A stretch of DNA of 64,000 nucleotides. It comes from CAZLAK01 sp964557545. Its GTDB lineage: Bacteria > Bacillota > Desulfotomaculia > Desulfotomaculales > Pelotomaculaceae. The notes beneath the pieces are model-generated. The model was not told the origin of the DNA and searched no databases. It saw only the letters and a program-made list of their open reading frames with translations. The stretch lies in NCBI GenBank assembly GCA_964557545.1, contig CAZLAK010000004.1, positions 1 to 64,000 of the forward strand, written 5' to 3'. The position numbers and the translations under genes were made by a program. Shown here piece after piece: positions 51,062-60,067 of this stretch (positions are counted from its first letter, which is position 1; every line of letters starts with the position of its first letter).

Positions 51062-52261
51062 TTGACAACCCGTGAAATAATCGAGCTGGGTGATGTATAC
51101 CTAATGAAAAATTACGCCCGCCTCCCGCTTGTGCCCGTGCGGGGGCAGGGGGTACGCCTTTGGGATGCCGACGGCAAGGAGTACCTGGACTTTGTGGCCG
51201 GTGTGGCCGTCAACTCTTTGGGGCACTGCCACCCGGCAGTAGTGAGGGCGGTGACGGAACAGGCTAAAAAGCTTATCCACTGCTCCAACCTGTACTATAT
51301 AGAGCAGCAGGTTAAGCTGGCCCGGCTGCTGGTGGAAAACACGCCTTTGGACAGGGCTTTTTTCTGCAACAGCGGGGCCGAGGCCAACGAGGCGGCCATC
51401 AAGCTGGCCCGCAAGTACGCCAAGTTGAAGCACGGGTCGCATAAGACGGTGATCATCACCGCCGAAAATTCCTTCCACGGGCGCACCCTGGCCACCATCA
51501 CCGCCACCGGCCAGCCCAAGTACCAAAAAGGGTTTGAGCCGCTCGTGCCCGGCTTTGTGCACGTTCCCTTCAACGACTTAGACGCCCTGGAGGCGGCCAT
51601 GGGGCCGCAAGTATGCGCCGTAATGCTAGAGCCGGTGCAGGGCGAAGGCGGGGTCAACGTGGCCTCCCGCTACTATTTAGAAGGGGCCAAAATGCTCTGC
51701 CAGCAGCACGGAGCGCTTCTCATCTTCGATGAAGTGCAGACCGGCTTAGGCCGCACCGGGCGCTTTTTGGCCTGCCAGCACTTTGGGGTAGAGCCGGACA
51801 TCCTTACCCTGGCCAAAGCGCTGGGGGGCGGTGTGCCCATCGGGGCCATGCTGGCCAAAGAGGAAGCGGCCGCTGCTTTTTCTCCCGGCGACCACGCCTC
51901 CACCTTTGGCGGCAACCCCCTAGCCTGTGCCGCCGCCCTGGCCGCCTTAGAGGAGCTTTTATACGGCGGGGTGATAGAAAACGCCGCCGCCGTAGGGGCT
52001 TACCTGTACGACCGCCTTGGGGAGCTGGCCCAAAAGCACCGCATCATTACCGGCGTGCGCGGGCTGGGCCTTTTGCTCGGCGCCGAACTGGCCGTGGACG
52101 GAGGTCCAATAGTCGACGCCTGCCGGGAAAAGGGCCTTCTCATCAACTGCGTGGGCGGTCGCGTGCTGCGCTTTGCCCCGCCGCTCATCATTACCCGCGC
52201 TGACGTTGACCGGGCTGTGGCCGCGCTGGACGGGGTGCTGTCCGCAGTACAGCCAGCTTGA
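51062..52261 (+). CDS. argD: Acetylornithine aminotransferase
   Basis: PLP enzyme making N-acetylornithine. 399 aa with GQGVRLWDADGKEYLDFVAGVAVNSLGHCHP, FCNSGAEANEAAIKLARK, FHGRTLATITATGQ, LIFDEVQTGLGRTG and the PLP lysine in LTLAKALGGGVPIGAM (about 253). TTG 51062 follows AAGGGGGT. Between argB and argF in the operon. Confidence 0.94.
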   Translation: MTTREIIELGDVYLMKNYARLPLVPVRGQGVRLWDADGKEYLDFVAGVAVNSLGHCHPAVVRAVTEQAKKLIHCSNLYYIEQQVKLARLLVENTPLDRAFFCNSGAEANEAAIKLARKYAKLKHGSHKTVIITAENSFHGRTLATITATGQPKYQKGFEPLVPGFVHVPFNDLDALEAAMGPQVCAVMLEPVQGEGGVNVASRYYLEGAKMLCQQHGALLIFDEVQTGLGRTGRFLACQHFGVEPDILTLAKALGGGVPIGAMLAKEEAAAAFSPGDHASTFGGNPLACAAALAALEELLYGGVIENAAAVGAYLYDRLGELAQKHRIITGVRGLGLLLGAELAVDGGPIVDACREKGLLINCVGGRVLRFAPPLIITRADVDRAVAALDGVLSAVQPA

Positions 52262-52334
52262 TTTTTAAACGTGCACCTGCAAAAAAGGTACAGCTCAGCA
52301 TTTATTTCCTTAAACTAAAGGAAGTGATTTAACC

Positions 52335-53288
52335 TTGACTGGCAAAAGAGTAAACACCGACATTAATATAAAAGGGCGCCATTTTTTAAGCTTGCACGAC
52401 TTTACTCCCGGGGAAATCATGGCCATTTTAGAGCTGTCCCGCGACCTCAAAGAAAAACAAAAGCGCGGCGAAGAACACCGCTACTTAAAGGGTAAAACCC
52501 TGGCCATGATCTTCCAAAAAGCCTCCACCCGCACGCGGGTCTCTTTCGAGGTGGCCATGTACCAACTGGGTGGCTACGCCCTTTACTTAAACGCCGCCGA
52601 CTTACAGCTGGGGCGGGGAGAGACGATTGCCGACACCGCCCGGGTGCTCTCCCGCTACGTGGACGGCATTATGATCCGCACGTACAGCCACGCCGAGGTG
52701 GAAGAACTGGCCCGCTATGCCGGCGTGCCGGTGATCAACGGTTTGACCGACCTCCTGCACCCCTGCCAGGTGCTGGCCGACCTTTTGACCGTGCTGGAGA
52801 AAAAAGGCCGGCTGGCGGGTTTAAAGCTGGCCTACGTGGGGGACGGCAACAACGTCTGCCACTCGCTGCTCTTCGGATGCGCCAAGACGGGCGTAAACAT
52901 CAGTGTGGCCTCCCCCGAGGGCTTTGGGCCGAAGGAGGAGATTGTGAGCGCGGCGCGCCGGGACGCCGTCGCTACCGGCAGCCGCATTGAGATCGTCACC
53001 GACCCGGCCAAAGCCGTGGAGGGAGCCGACGTGGTGGTGACGGATGTCTGGACCAGCATGGGCCAGGAAAAAGACCGGGAGAAGAGGGAGCGCATTTTCG
53101 GCCCCTACCAGGTGAACAGTGACCTGGTCGCCCGCGCCAAAGAGGACTTCATCTTCCTGCACTGCCTGCCGGCCCACCGCGGCCGGGAGGTGACGGACGA
53201 AATAATCGACGGCCCGCACTCGGCGGTGTGGGATGAGGCCGAAAACCGCCTGCACACCCAAAAGGCCCTGCTCGCCCTGCTTTTGTAG
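52335..53288 (+). CDS. argF: Ornithine carbamoyltransferase
   Basis: Makes citrulline from ornithine and carbamoyl phosphate. 317 aa; carbamoyl-phosphate site KASTRTRVSFEVAMYQLGG, HPCQVLADLLTV, ornithine-site residues in VVVTDVWTSMGQ, and catalytic HCLPAHRG. TTG 52335 follows AAGGAAGTG. No carbamoyl phosphate synthetase genes are in the window. Confidence 0.95.
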   Translation: MTGKRVNTDINIKGRHFLSLHDFTPGEIMAILELSRDLKEKQKRGEEHRYLKGKTLAMIFQKASTRTRVSFEVAMYQLGGYALYLNAADLQLGRGETIADTARVLSRYVDGIMIRTYSHAEVEELARYAGVPVINGLTDLLHPCQVLADLLTVLEKKGRLAGLKLAYVGDGNNVCHSLLFGCAKTGVNISVASPEGFGPKEEIVSAARRDAVATGSRIEIVTDPAKAVEGADVVVTDVWTSMGQEKDREKRERIFGPYQVNSDLVARAKEDFIFLHCLPAHRGREVTDEIIDGPHSAVWDEAENRLHTQKALLALLL

Positions 53289-53361
53289 CCAGCCTGTTTA
53301 TTTTTACTTTTTACTTTTTATTTTAAAATTAAAAAATAATACGTTGAGGAGCTGCTGAAAT

Positions 53362-54567
<1,206 letters not shown>

Positions 54568-54709
54568 AAATTTTTTGCAAGAATTAAAAAATTTTTAATG
54601 AAAATTATAGCAAAAAAAACAGGACAATGGTTGCCCTCCGTAGAAAATGGTTAAAAATTCTTCTTTAGGAACGGGCTTTTAAATCTACAGTAAGGGGGGT
54701 AATGTGCCA

Positions 54710-55642
54710 ATGGCCAAAGTTGTGATTGTGGGAGGCGGCAGGGGTGGAGCGGCCATTCTCAAGGCCATAAGCGGCCTTGCCGGGGTGGAAGTGGCCGGCC
54801 TTTCCGACTTGAGGCCGGACGCACCGGGTGTGGTGCTGGCCAGGCAGCTGGGGGTGCCCGTTTACGGGGACTACCGGCAGATGCTGACCGTGCCGGGGCT
54901 GGACGTGATCATCGAGGTGACCGGCAGCGCCGATGTCCAGGAGGTGCTGCAAAAAGAAAAGCCGCAGGGAGCCTCGCTGATCGACGCCCACGCCGCCAGG
55001 CTGATGATGGACCTCGTGACCAGCCGGGAGGAAGTGCTGGCCGCCATCACCGCCAGGGCCAACGAACTGGCCGGCATGGGGGCCCAGCTGGAGGAGTTTG
55101 TGGAACAGCTGGTGGATAGAACTTCCGGCCTGGCTAAGGGGGCAGAAGAAATGGCCGCCCAGGGAAGGTCATTGGAGGAAGCGGCGGGCCGGGCAAACAG
55201 CGCCCTGGGGGAGACGGACACCATCCTCCGCTTTATTAAGGCGGTGGCCGATCAGACCAAGCTCTTGGGGCTCAACGCCGCCATTGAGGCCGCCCACGCC
55301 GGGGAGCACGGGCGGGGTTTTACAGTGGTGGCCCAGGAAGTGCGCAAGCTGGCCGAGAACAGCCTGGCTTCTGCCGAAAAGATTGGGAAAATCCTGCAGG
55401 AAATCCAGCGGTCGATGGGCGACATCGTCAAAGGCATCGAGGCGGCCGGCCGGGTAATTGAGAGCCAGGCCGCCGCCAGTGAGGAGCTGGCGGCCCATAC
55501 CCAGACCCTGAACAGCATTACCATGCAAGTGCTGGAGATGGCCACGGAGCTGTCCAAGCTGGGTGCGGCAGAAAATGAAGCCGGTAGGGGCGCCGGTAAA
55601 GGGACGGCCAGGACAAGAGCGGTTTCGTCCGCCGGCCGCTGA
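54710..55642 (+). CDS. Soluble chemoreceptor-like protein with N-terminal Rossmann domain
   Basis: A 310-aa protein with no transmembrane helix. Residues 1-110 form a nucleotide-binding Rossmann-like domain (AKVVIVGGGRGGAAILKAI, the GLSDLRPDAPGVVLARQLGV strand-helix, DVIIEVTGSADVQEVL). The rest is an MCP signalling coiled coil, whose hairpin tip is highly conserved (AVADQTKLLGLNAAIEAAHAGEHGRGFTVVAQEVRKLAENS). It probably couples a dinucleotide or redox signal in the cytoplasm to CheA/CheW; the ligand is inference. ATG 54710 has AAGGGGGG 10 bases upstream; GTG 54704 is close to that site. No che genes are nearby. Confidence 0.85.
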   Translation: MAKVVIVGGGRGGAAILKAISGLAGVEVAGLSDLRPDAPGVVLARQLGVPVYGDYRQMLTVPGLDVIIEVTGSADVQEVLQKEKPQGASLIDAHAARLMMDLVTSREEVLAAITARANELAGMGAQLEEFVEQLVDRTSGLAKGAEEMAAQGRSLEEAAGRANSALGETDTILRFIKAVADQTKLLGLNAAIEAAHAGEHGRGFTVVAQEVRKLAENSLASAEKIGKILQEIQRSMGDIVKGIEAAGRVIESQAAASEELAAHTQTLNSITMQVLEMATELSKLGAAENEAGRGAGKGTARTRAVSSAGR

Positions 55643-55689
55643 CCGGAGTGTAATTTTCATAGGAAAGTTTTTTATCAGGGGGTAAGTTA

Positions 55690-56289
55690 GTGAGCGCAAG
55701 TGAAGCTGTATGCACGCCCAAAGAAGCCCAAATGCGCCTTTTGGAGGGGAACCGCCGGTTTGTAAAAGGAGAACCGGTCCATAAAGATACGGGGCAGGCG
55801 CGACGCAAAGAACTTATGGAAAAGGGCCAGCGGCCTTACGCCGCGGTGCTGTGCTGCTCTGATTCCCGCGTGCCGCCGGAAATTATTTTCGACCAGGCTT
55901 TGGGAGATATATTCGTGGTGCGGGTAGCCGGCAACGTGCTCGACGATGCGGCCCTGGGGAGCCTGGAGTACGCGGTAGAGCACTTGAGAGTGCCGCTGGT
56001 AGTCGTGCTCGGGCACGAGAAGTGCGGGGCAGTGCAGGCCGCCGTCAGCGGCGAGGAGGCACCGGGGAAAATAGGCTCAATTGTGGAAAAAATATGCCCT
56101 TTTATAGAAAAGGCGCGCTCTTGCGGCACGGCCGGCGATCTGGCCGAAATGGTGGCCGATGAAAACATCCGGGGGATGGTGGCTGTCGTAAAAGAAAGTC
56201 CCGTAATCGGGCATTTTGTGCGGGAAGGCGTTACTGAGGTCGTGGGGGCCAAGTACTTGCTGGCCAGCGGTGAGGTAGTGTTCTGGTAA
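55690..56289 (+). CDS. Beta-class carbonic anhydrase
   Basis: Interconverts CO2 and bicarbonate. 199 aa with the zinc ligands Cys and His-x2-Cys and the Asp-Arg dyad (VLCCSDSRVPPEIIF at about 55; VVVLGHEKCGAVQAA at about 107). No signal peptide is seen, so it is cytoplasmic. GTG 55690 follows AGGGGGTAA. May supply bicarbonate for carboxylations; no adjacent partner. Confidence 0.93.
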   Translation: MSASEAVCTPKEAQMRLLEGNRRFVKGEPVHKDTGQARRKELMEKGQRPYAAVLCCSDSRVPPEIIFDQALGDIFVVRVAGNVLDDAALGSLEYAVEHLRVPLVVVLGHEKCGAVQAAVSGEEAPGKIGSIVEKICPFIEKARSCGTAGDLAEMVADENIRGMVAVVKESPVIGHFVREGVTEVVGAKYLLASGEVVFW

Positions 56290-56349
56290 TGACCTGCATG
56301 AGTTTTAACTGCCCGCATAAAATAAAATTAAAAACGGCGGGGTGGTTTT

Positions 56350-57402
56350 TTGAGGAAATGCGCGGGCAGGCTTTTGGCAGCTGTGGCGGCTCTCCTTATG
56401 TGCGCTTCCTGCAGCACCGTTAAAGAAATAGGCCGCGGGGGCACAGGGCGGGTGAGCGGTGCGCCGGTGCACGCACAGGGCAAAGACGAAGCGCTGCCGG
56501 CCGCCGGTGCGGTGGGAGTGGCGGCGACATTACTCTGGTCGGAGCCCGGGGCCAAGAGAGACTGCGACGATTACCTTACGCGCACTCCCAACGACCCTGA
56601 TGCCTGGGTTAGGTGTCTAGACTTAGAGGGGCGGCTGTGGCTGGTGGACAGAGCGGAAACGATGGCCCTTTACGGGGAGCCGGTGTCTGTCCTGCGCCGG
56701 GACGGAGACTGGCTTTTGGTAGCCGCCAGGCGGCAAAAGACCTCTCGCTGCACCGAGGGCTATCCGGGCTGGGTGCCGGCCTCTCACATCGTGCAGAGCA
56801 GTACCTTTTTAAAGGATTTGGAGGAGCGCCCCTGCGTACTGGTGGCCTGTAAAGAGGCTTACGTCTTTGCCGACGCCTCCTTGTCTTTGCCGCTTTGGAA
56901 ATTGAGCTACGCCACGCGCCTTCCCCTTATTGGAGAAGAGGACGGGGCGATGGCTGTTCGCCTGCCGGACGGCGCTGCCGGCTATCTTTCCCGGCAGAGC
57001 GTAAAAAAAGAAGGCGAAATTTCTTTTTCCCGGGAGAGTCTTTTGGGGGATGCCGTGCAGTTTTTGGGTGTGCCTTATATTTGGGCGGGTACCGCGTCCT
57101 TTGGTTTTGACTGTTCGGGCTTTTGTTTTCGCCTCTACCAGCTGCAGGGGATACAGATACCCCGGGATGCCGACGAACAGGCCGCTGCCGGCACGCCTGT
57201 CTCCCTGCAAGACCTCCTGCCCGGCGACCTGGTCTTCTTTGCCGGGGAAGGCGGCAGAGGGGAAATCCACCACGTGGGCGTGTACACCGGCGGCGGCAAG
57301 ATGATCCACGCCCCCAACAGCAGGTCATCTGTGCGCACCGACGACATCAGCGCCAGCCCCTACGGCGAGGAGTTCTGCTGTGCACGCCGTTACGCTCCTT
57401 AA
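56350..57402 (+). CDS. NlpC/P60 cell-wall peptidase, probable lipoprotein
   Basis: A 350-aa exported hydrolase that would cut gamma-D-Glu-diaminopimelate bonds in peptidoglycan. The signal peptide ends in a lipobox-like LMCASC (Cys near residue 21; -3 position unusual). Two SH3-like regions follow (about 90-145 and 155-220; LYGEPVSVLRRDGDWLLVAA, LPLIGEEDGAMAVRLPDG). The catalytic domain (about 230-350) has DCSGFCFRLYQLQG, HHVGVYTGGGKMIHA and the third polar residue in PNS. TTG 56350 is the start. It converges on the HD-GYP gene. Confidence 0.9.
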   Translation: MRKCAGRLLAAVAALLMCASCSTVKEIGRGGTGRVSGAPVHAQGKDEALPAAGAVGVAATLLWSEPGAKRDCDDYLTRTPNDPDAWVRCLDLEGRLWLVDRAETMALYGEPVSVLRRDGDWLLVAARRQKTSRCTEGYPGWVPASHIVQSSTFLKDLEERPCVLVACKEAYVFADASLSLPLWKLSYATRLPLIGEEDGAMAVRLPDGAAGYLSRQSVKKEGEISFSRESLLGDAVQFLGVPYIWAGTASFGFDCSGFCFRLYQLQGIQIPRDADEQAAAGTPVSLQDLLPGDLVFFAGEGGRGEIHHVGVYTGGGKMIHAPNSRSSVRTDDISASPYGEEFCCARRYAP

Positions 57403-57422
57403 AAGGCTTTAGAGCGTAGCTG

Positions 57423-58565
57423 CTAGCCGGCGCCTTCGGTCAGCGGCCTCGCCGCCCGCCTTTTATTTCTTAAGGCCTCGATTTCACTTGGTTCGAGGAC
57501 TTTTACAATGGTTATTTTGGTCTGGGTAGAGAGGTCTATTTCTTTGCGCTCCGGCAGGGGGTTGCCTTTAGGGTCGGCCAGCAGCACGACTTTGGGGTAG
57601 AGGGAATACCCCTTTTTTGTTTCCACGGCTATGGCCACCTCGCCGCTGCTCAGCTGCACAAGGGTGCCCGCCGGGTAAGCGGCGATGTGGCTTAAAAAAG
57701 TCTTCACCAGGCAGTAATCGAACATGTAATCGCCGGCGGCCATGAGCATCTCGTAGGCCTCGTGGGGCGGGTAGGCTTTGCGGTAGACGCGGTCGGCCGT
57801 CATGGCGTCGTAGACGTCGGCAATGCCCACAATCTGGGCAAACTCGTGTATCTGCCGGCTGTCAAGCCCCTTGGGGTAGCCGTCGCCGCCGTAGCGCTCG
57901 TGGTGCTGCAGGGCGATGAGGGCAGAAATTCTGGGCACTTGGGAGCCGCTGCTGGTCAGGATAGTGTAGCCGTAGGAAGTGTGTTCCTTTACTATTTCGA
58001 ATTCTTCTTTAGTGAGCGGGCCCGGCTTGTTCAGTATGCTCTGGGGGATTAGAGTCTTGCCCATATCGTGCATGAGGGCTCCCACGCCTAGCCGCAGCAG
58101 CTTTTCTTGGCTGTAGCCCAGCGAAATCCCCGTGATCAGCGCCAGCACGCACACGTTTACCGAGTGGGCGAACAGGTAGTCATCCATGCTCCTGATGTCT
58201 ACCATATTTACCACTAGCGAGGGGCTTTCCAGCAGTTGGTCGATAATATCTCTGACCGTATTTTTGACCTCGCCGACCAGCGCCTTGTTGAGGGCGGCCC
58301 TGTGCACAGGGCCGCCGTTTAAAATTCTGCGCGCCAGCGCGACGGCCTGCATCCTGGTGCTATCGTCAATGACATCCTCGACATAAATTTCCGGCAGGCT
58401 TTCGTCTATAATGTAAAGGGCGGGGTAGCCCAGCTTTTTTATGCTGTCGATGTACTTTTCGGTGAGCACTACCCCCCTGTTGAGCAGCACTTCGCCGCGG
58501 CTGTTGTAAACCGGGTGCCCGACCACCATGCCCGGCAAGAGAGAAGACGTGGGAACCCTCCTCAT
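57423..58565 (-). CDS. HD-GYP domain protein (probable c-di-GMP phosphodiesterase)
   Basis: A 380-aa soluble protein. An N-terminal part (about 1-70; LPGMVVGHPVYNSRGEVLLNRGVVLTEKYI) is the usual DUF3391-like leader of HD-GYP proteins. The HD-GYP domain (about 120-300) is intact: HSVNVCVLALITGISLGYSQEKL, HDMGKTLIPQSILNKPG, HHERYGGDGYPKGL. A C-terminal extension (about 310-380) is beta-rich and resembles a PilZ-like or DUF-type tail, not firmly assigned. Fourth likely c-di-GMP protein of the window. Confidence 0.9.
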   Translation of the reverse strand: MRRVPTSSLLPGMVVGHPVYNSRGEVLLNRGVVLTEKYIDSIKKLGYPALYIIDESLPEIYVEDVIDDSTRMQAVALARRILNGGPVHRAALNKALVGEVKNTVRDIIDQLLESPSLVVNMVDIRSMDDYLFAHSVNVCVLALITGISLGYSQEKLLRLGVGALMHDMGKTLIPQSILNKPGPLTKEEFEIVKEHTSYGYTILTSSGSQVPRISALIALQHHERYGGDGYPKGLDSRQIHEFAQIVGIADVYDAMTADRVYRKAYPPHEAYEMLMAAGDYMFDYCLVKTFLSHIAAYPAGTLVQLSSGEVAIAVETKKGYSLYPKVVLLADPKGNPLPERKEIDLSTQTKITIVKVLEPSEIEALRNKRRAARPLTEGAG

Positions 58566-58675
58566 TTTAAAACACCCCAGTTGCGATCCCTAGTTAAGGC
58601 ATTAATTTACATTGTTCACCGCCAAAGGACAAAATCCTCCCACCGGCCGCCAATTTTGTTCTTTTGGCGCCGAAC

Positions 58676-58987
58676 TTACGAGTTGTCGTCATAGGCATCG
58701 CTGATCAGGCAGGGAATGGAGCCGGTGACGAGCTGGCCCGTGCCCAGGACGACGTAGCAGAGGCTTCCCTTAGGGTTTTGCAAGACAGTTGCCGGGTCGA
58801 TCCAGACCCTTTTGCATTTTTCCCGGGTGCAAGATGTGTAATTGGGGCAGTATCCGCAGCAAATTGAGCCGCAAACTTCATTTTTATTGAAGTTGTCGGA
58901 GCATTTGGGCAAGCTTTCTGGAGTGCTGCTGTAAACGTACTGGCAGTATGATGCCCTTTCTTTTAAAGTCATGTGTTTGAAATCCAC
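58676..58987 (-). CDS. Cysteine-rich small protein of unknown function
   Basis: About 103 aa with nine cysteines; six of them (CGSICCGYCPNYTSCTREKC, about residues 39-58) are spaced as in a metal or Fe-S site. The remainder is KGSLCYVVLGTGQLVTGSIPCLISD. No family is recognised. GTG 58987 is chosen with GAGGTG 6 bases upstream; longer (58996) and shorter (58972) starts are possible. It diverges from the 110-aa gene with the near-consensus promoter. Confidence 0.6.
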   Translation of the reverse strand: MDFKHMTLKERASYCQYVYSSTPESLPKCSDNFNKNEVCGSICCGYCPNYTSCTREKCKRVWIDPATVLQNPKGSLCYVVLGTGQLVTGSIPCLISDAYDDNS

Positions 58988-59100
58988 AAAATTCACCTCA
59001 CTTTAATACCTTAATAATATTTATATAAAAATCTTTTGCGGCGTAATAATTAGAAATAAATCCTGTTCATAATCAATTTTTAATATTTAGGTTAAGATAT

Positions 59101-59129
59101 TTGACAAGTGAATACAACTTGTTTATAAT
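59101..59129 (+). promoter_or_regulatory. Consensus sigma-A promoter with an embedded palindrome
   Basis: TTGACA (59101-59106), 17-bp spacer and TATAAT (59124-59129) match the consensus at all twelve positions. Within it, ACAAGTGAATACAACTTGT (59104-59122) is an inverted repeat of ACAAGT with a 7-base centre, placed where a repressor would block polymerase. Confidence 0.75.
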
Positions 59130-59161
59130 CAAACAAAAAGCCTGGATTGGGAGTGTGTACG

Positions 59162-59494
59162 ATGGCTTTTGAAGTGTATAAACCGCGGGGGGAGAGGGTC
59201 CCCAAACAACCTATGGTTACTATTTCAAAGAATTCCATTGTTTTAAACAAGCATGCCCGCGAAAAATTGAATACTGAAAAAGTAGAGTTAGCTTACGACC
59301 GGGAAACCAAAGTCATCCGCATAAAAGCTGCACAGGACGGCCAGAACATCAAAAAAACTAAGGTATTCGGCAGGGGTTTTTTTAACCACTTCAATATATC
59401 TACAAAGGGCAAATTTGCTGCCAGGTACGATGAAAAAGAGAACGCCCTCTATGTAGATTTAAACCAGAAGCTAGATCAGACAAGCTCGCAGTGA
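59162..59494 (+). CDS. Conserved-looking protein of unknown function (110 aa)
   Basis: A basic, beta-rich protein (MAFEVYKPRGERVPKQPMV, TISKNSIVLNKHAREKL, VELAYDRETKVIRIK, GKFAARYDEKENALYVDL). The pattern recalls small proteins found across bacteria and phages that carry an AbrB-like or SH3-like fold, but I cannot name a family. ATG 59162 follows GGGAG. It is driven by a near-perfect promoter overlapped by a palindrome, suggesting strong but repressible expression. A terminator follows at once. Confidence 0.7.
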   Translation: MAFEVYKPRGERVPKQPMVTISKNSIVLNKHAREKLNTEKVELAYDRETKVIRIKAAQDGQNIKKTKVFGRGFFNHFNISTKGKFAARYDEKENALYVDLNQKLDQTSSQ

Positions 59495-59509
59495 AATGCG
59501 GGCTTTTTT
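59482..59509 (+). terminator. Terminator after the 110-aa gene
   Basis: AGCTCGCA pairs with TGCGGGCT (one G-U) and T6 follows; it overlaps the gene's last codons. Confidence 0.75.
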
Positions 59510-59536
59510 AATCATAAATGCAGCGGGGAGAAGATT

Positions 59537-60067
59537 ATGAGTAAAAACCAGAGATTTTTTTTCTGTCCTATGTGCGGCGGGCAGCTTTCCTATGCTGATT
59601 TTGGCGAAAGGAGAAGGCTTAGCTGCCGCCGGTGCGGCCATGTCTGCTACGAAAACCCGGTAGTCGGGGTGGCGGTCATCCTCTTCGATGAAAGCGGCCG
59701 CGTTCTCCTGGGCAAGCGCAAGAGCAGGAGCTTTCCGGGCCTTTGGTGCATACCGTGCGGTTACGTGGAGTACGACGAAGATGTCTACGAAGCGGCCGTG
59801 CGGGAGTTCCGTGAGGAGACCGGTCTTTTAGTGAGAATTACCGGTATCTACACCGTGCAGTCAAACTTCCACAACCCGAAGGTCCACACGGTGGGCATCT
59901 GGTTTTTGGCCGAGAAGGCAGGAGGGGAGCTTTTGGCGGGGGCCGATCTGGAGGAGGCCTGCTTTTTCGACCCTGCTGAACCCCCGCCGCTGGCCTTTCC
60001 TACCGATGCCGCCGTGCTCAAAGCACTGGCCGAAAAAGGACCAGTGCCCGGCACGGTGTTAAGTTAG
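59537..60067 (+). CDS. Nudix hydrolase with N-terminal zinc ribbon
   Basis: A 176-aa NudC/ADP-ribose-pyrophosphatase-like hydrolase. A zinc ribbon (CPMC at about 10-13, CRRC at about 31-34) precedes the Nudix domain, in which the box GYVEYDEDVYEAAVREFREETGL has the required G, E, R-E-x2-E-E and G. Substrate is a nucleoside diphosphate linked to another group; exact one unknown. Its stop overlaps the convergent thrC stop by 4 bp. Confidence 0.9.
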   Translation: MSKNQRFFFCPMCGGQLSYADFGERRRLSCRRCGHVCYENPVVGVAVILFDESGRVLLGKRKSRSFPGLWCIPCGYVEYDEDVYEAAVREFREETGLLVRITGIYTVQSNFHNPKVHTVGIWFLAEKAGGELLAGADLEEACFFDPAEPPPLAFPTDAAVLKALAEKGPVPGTVLS

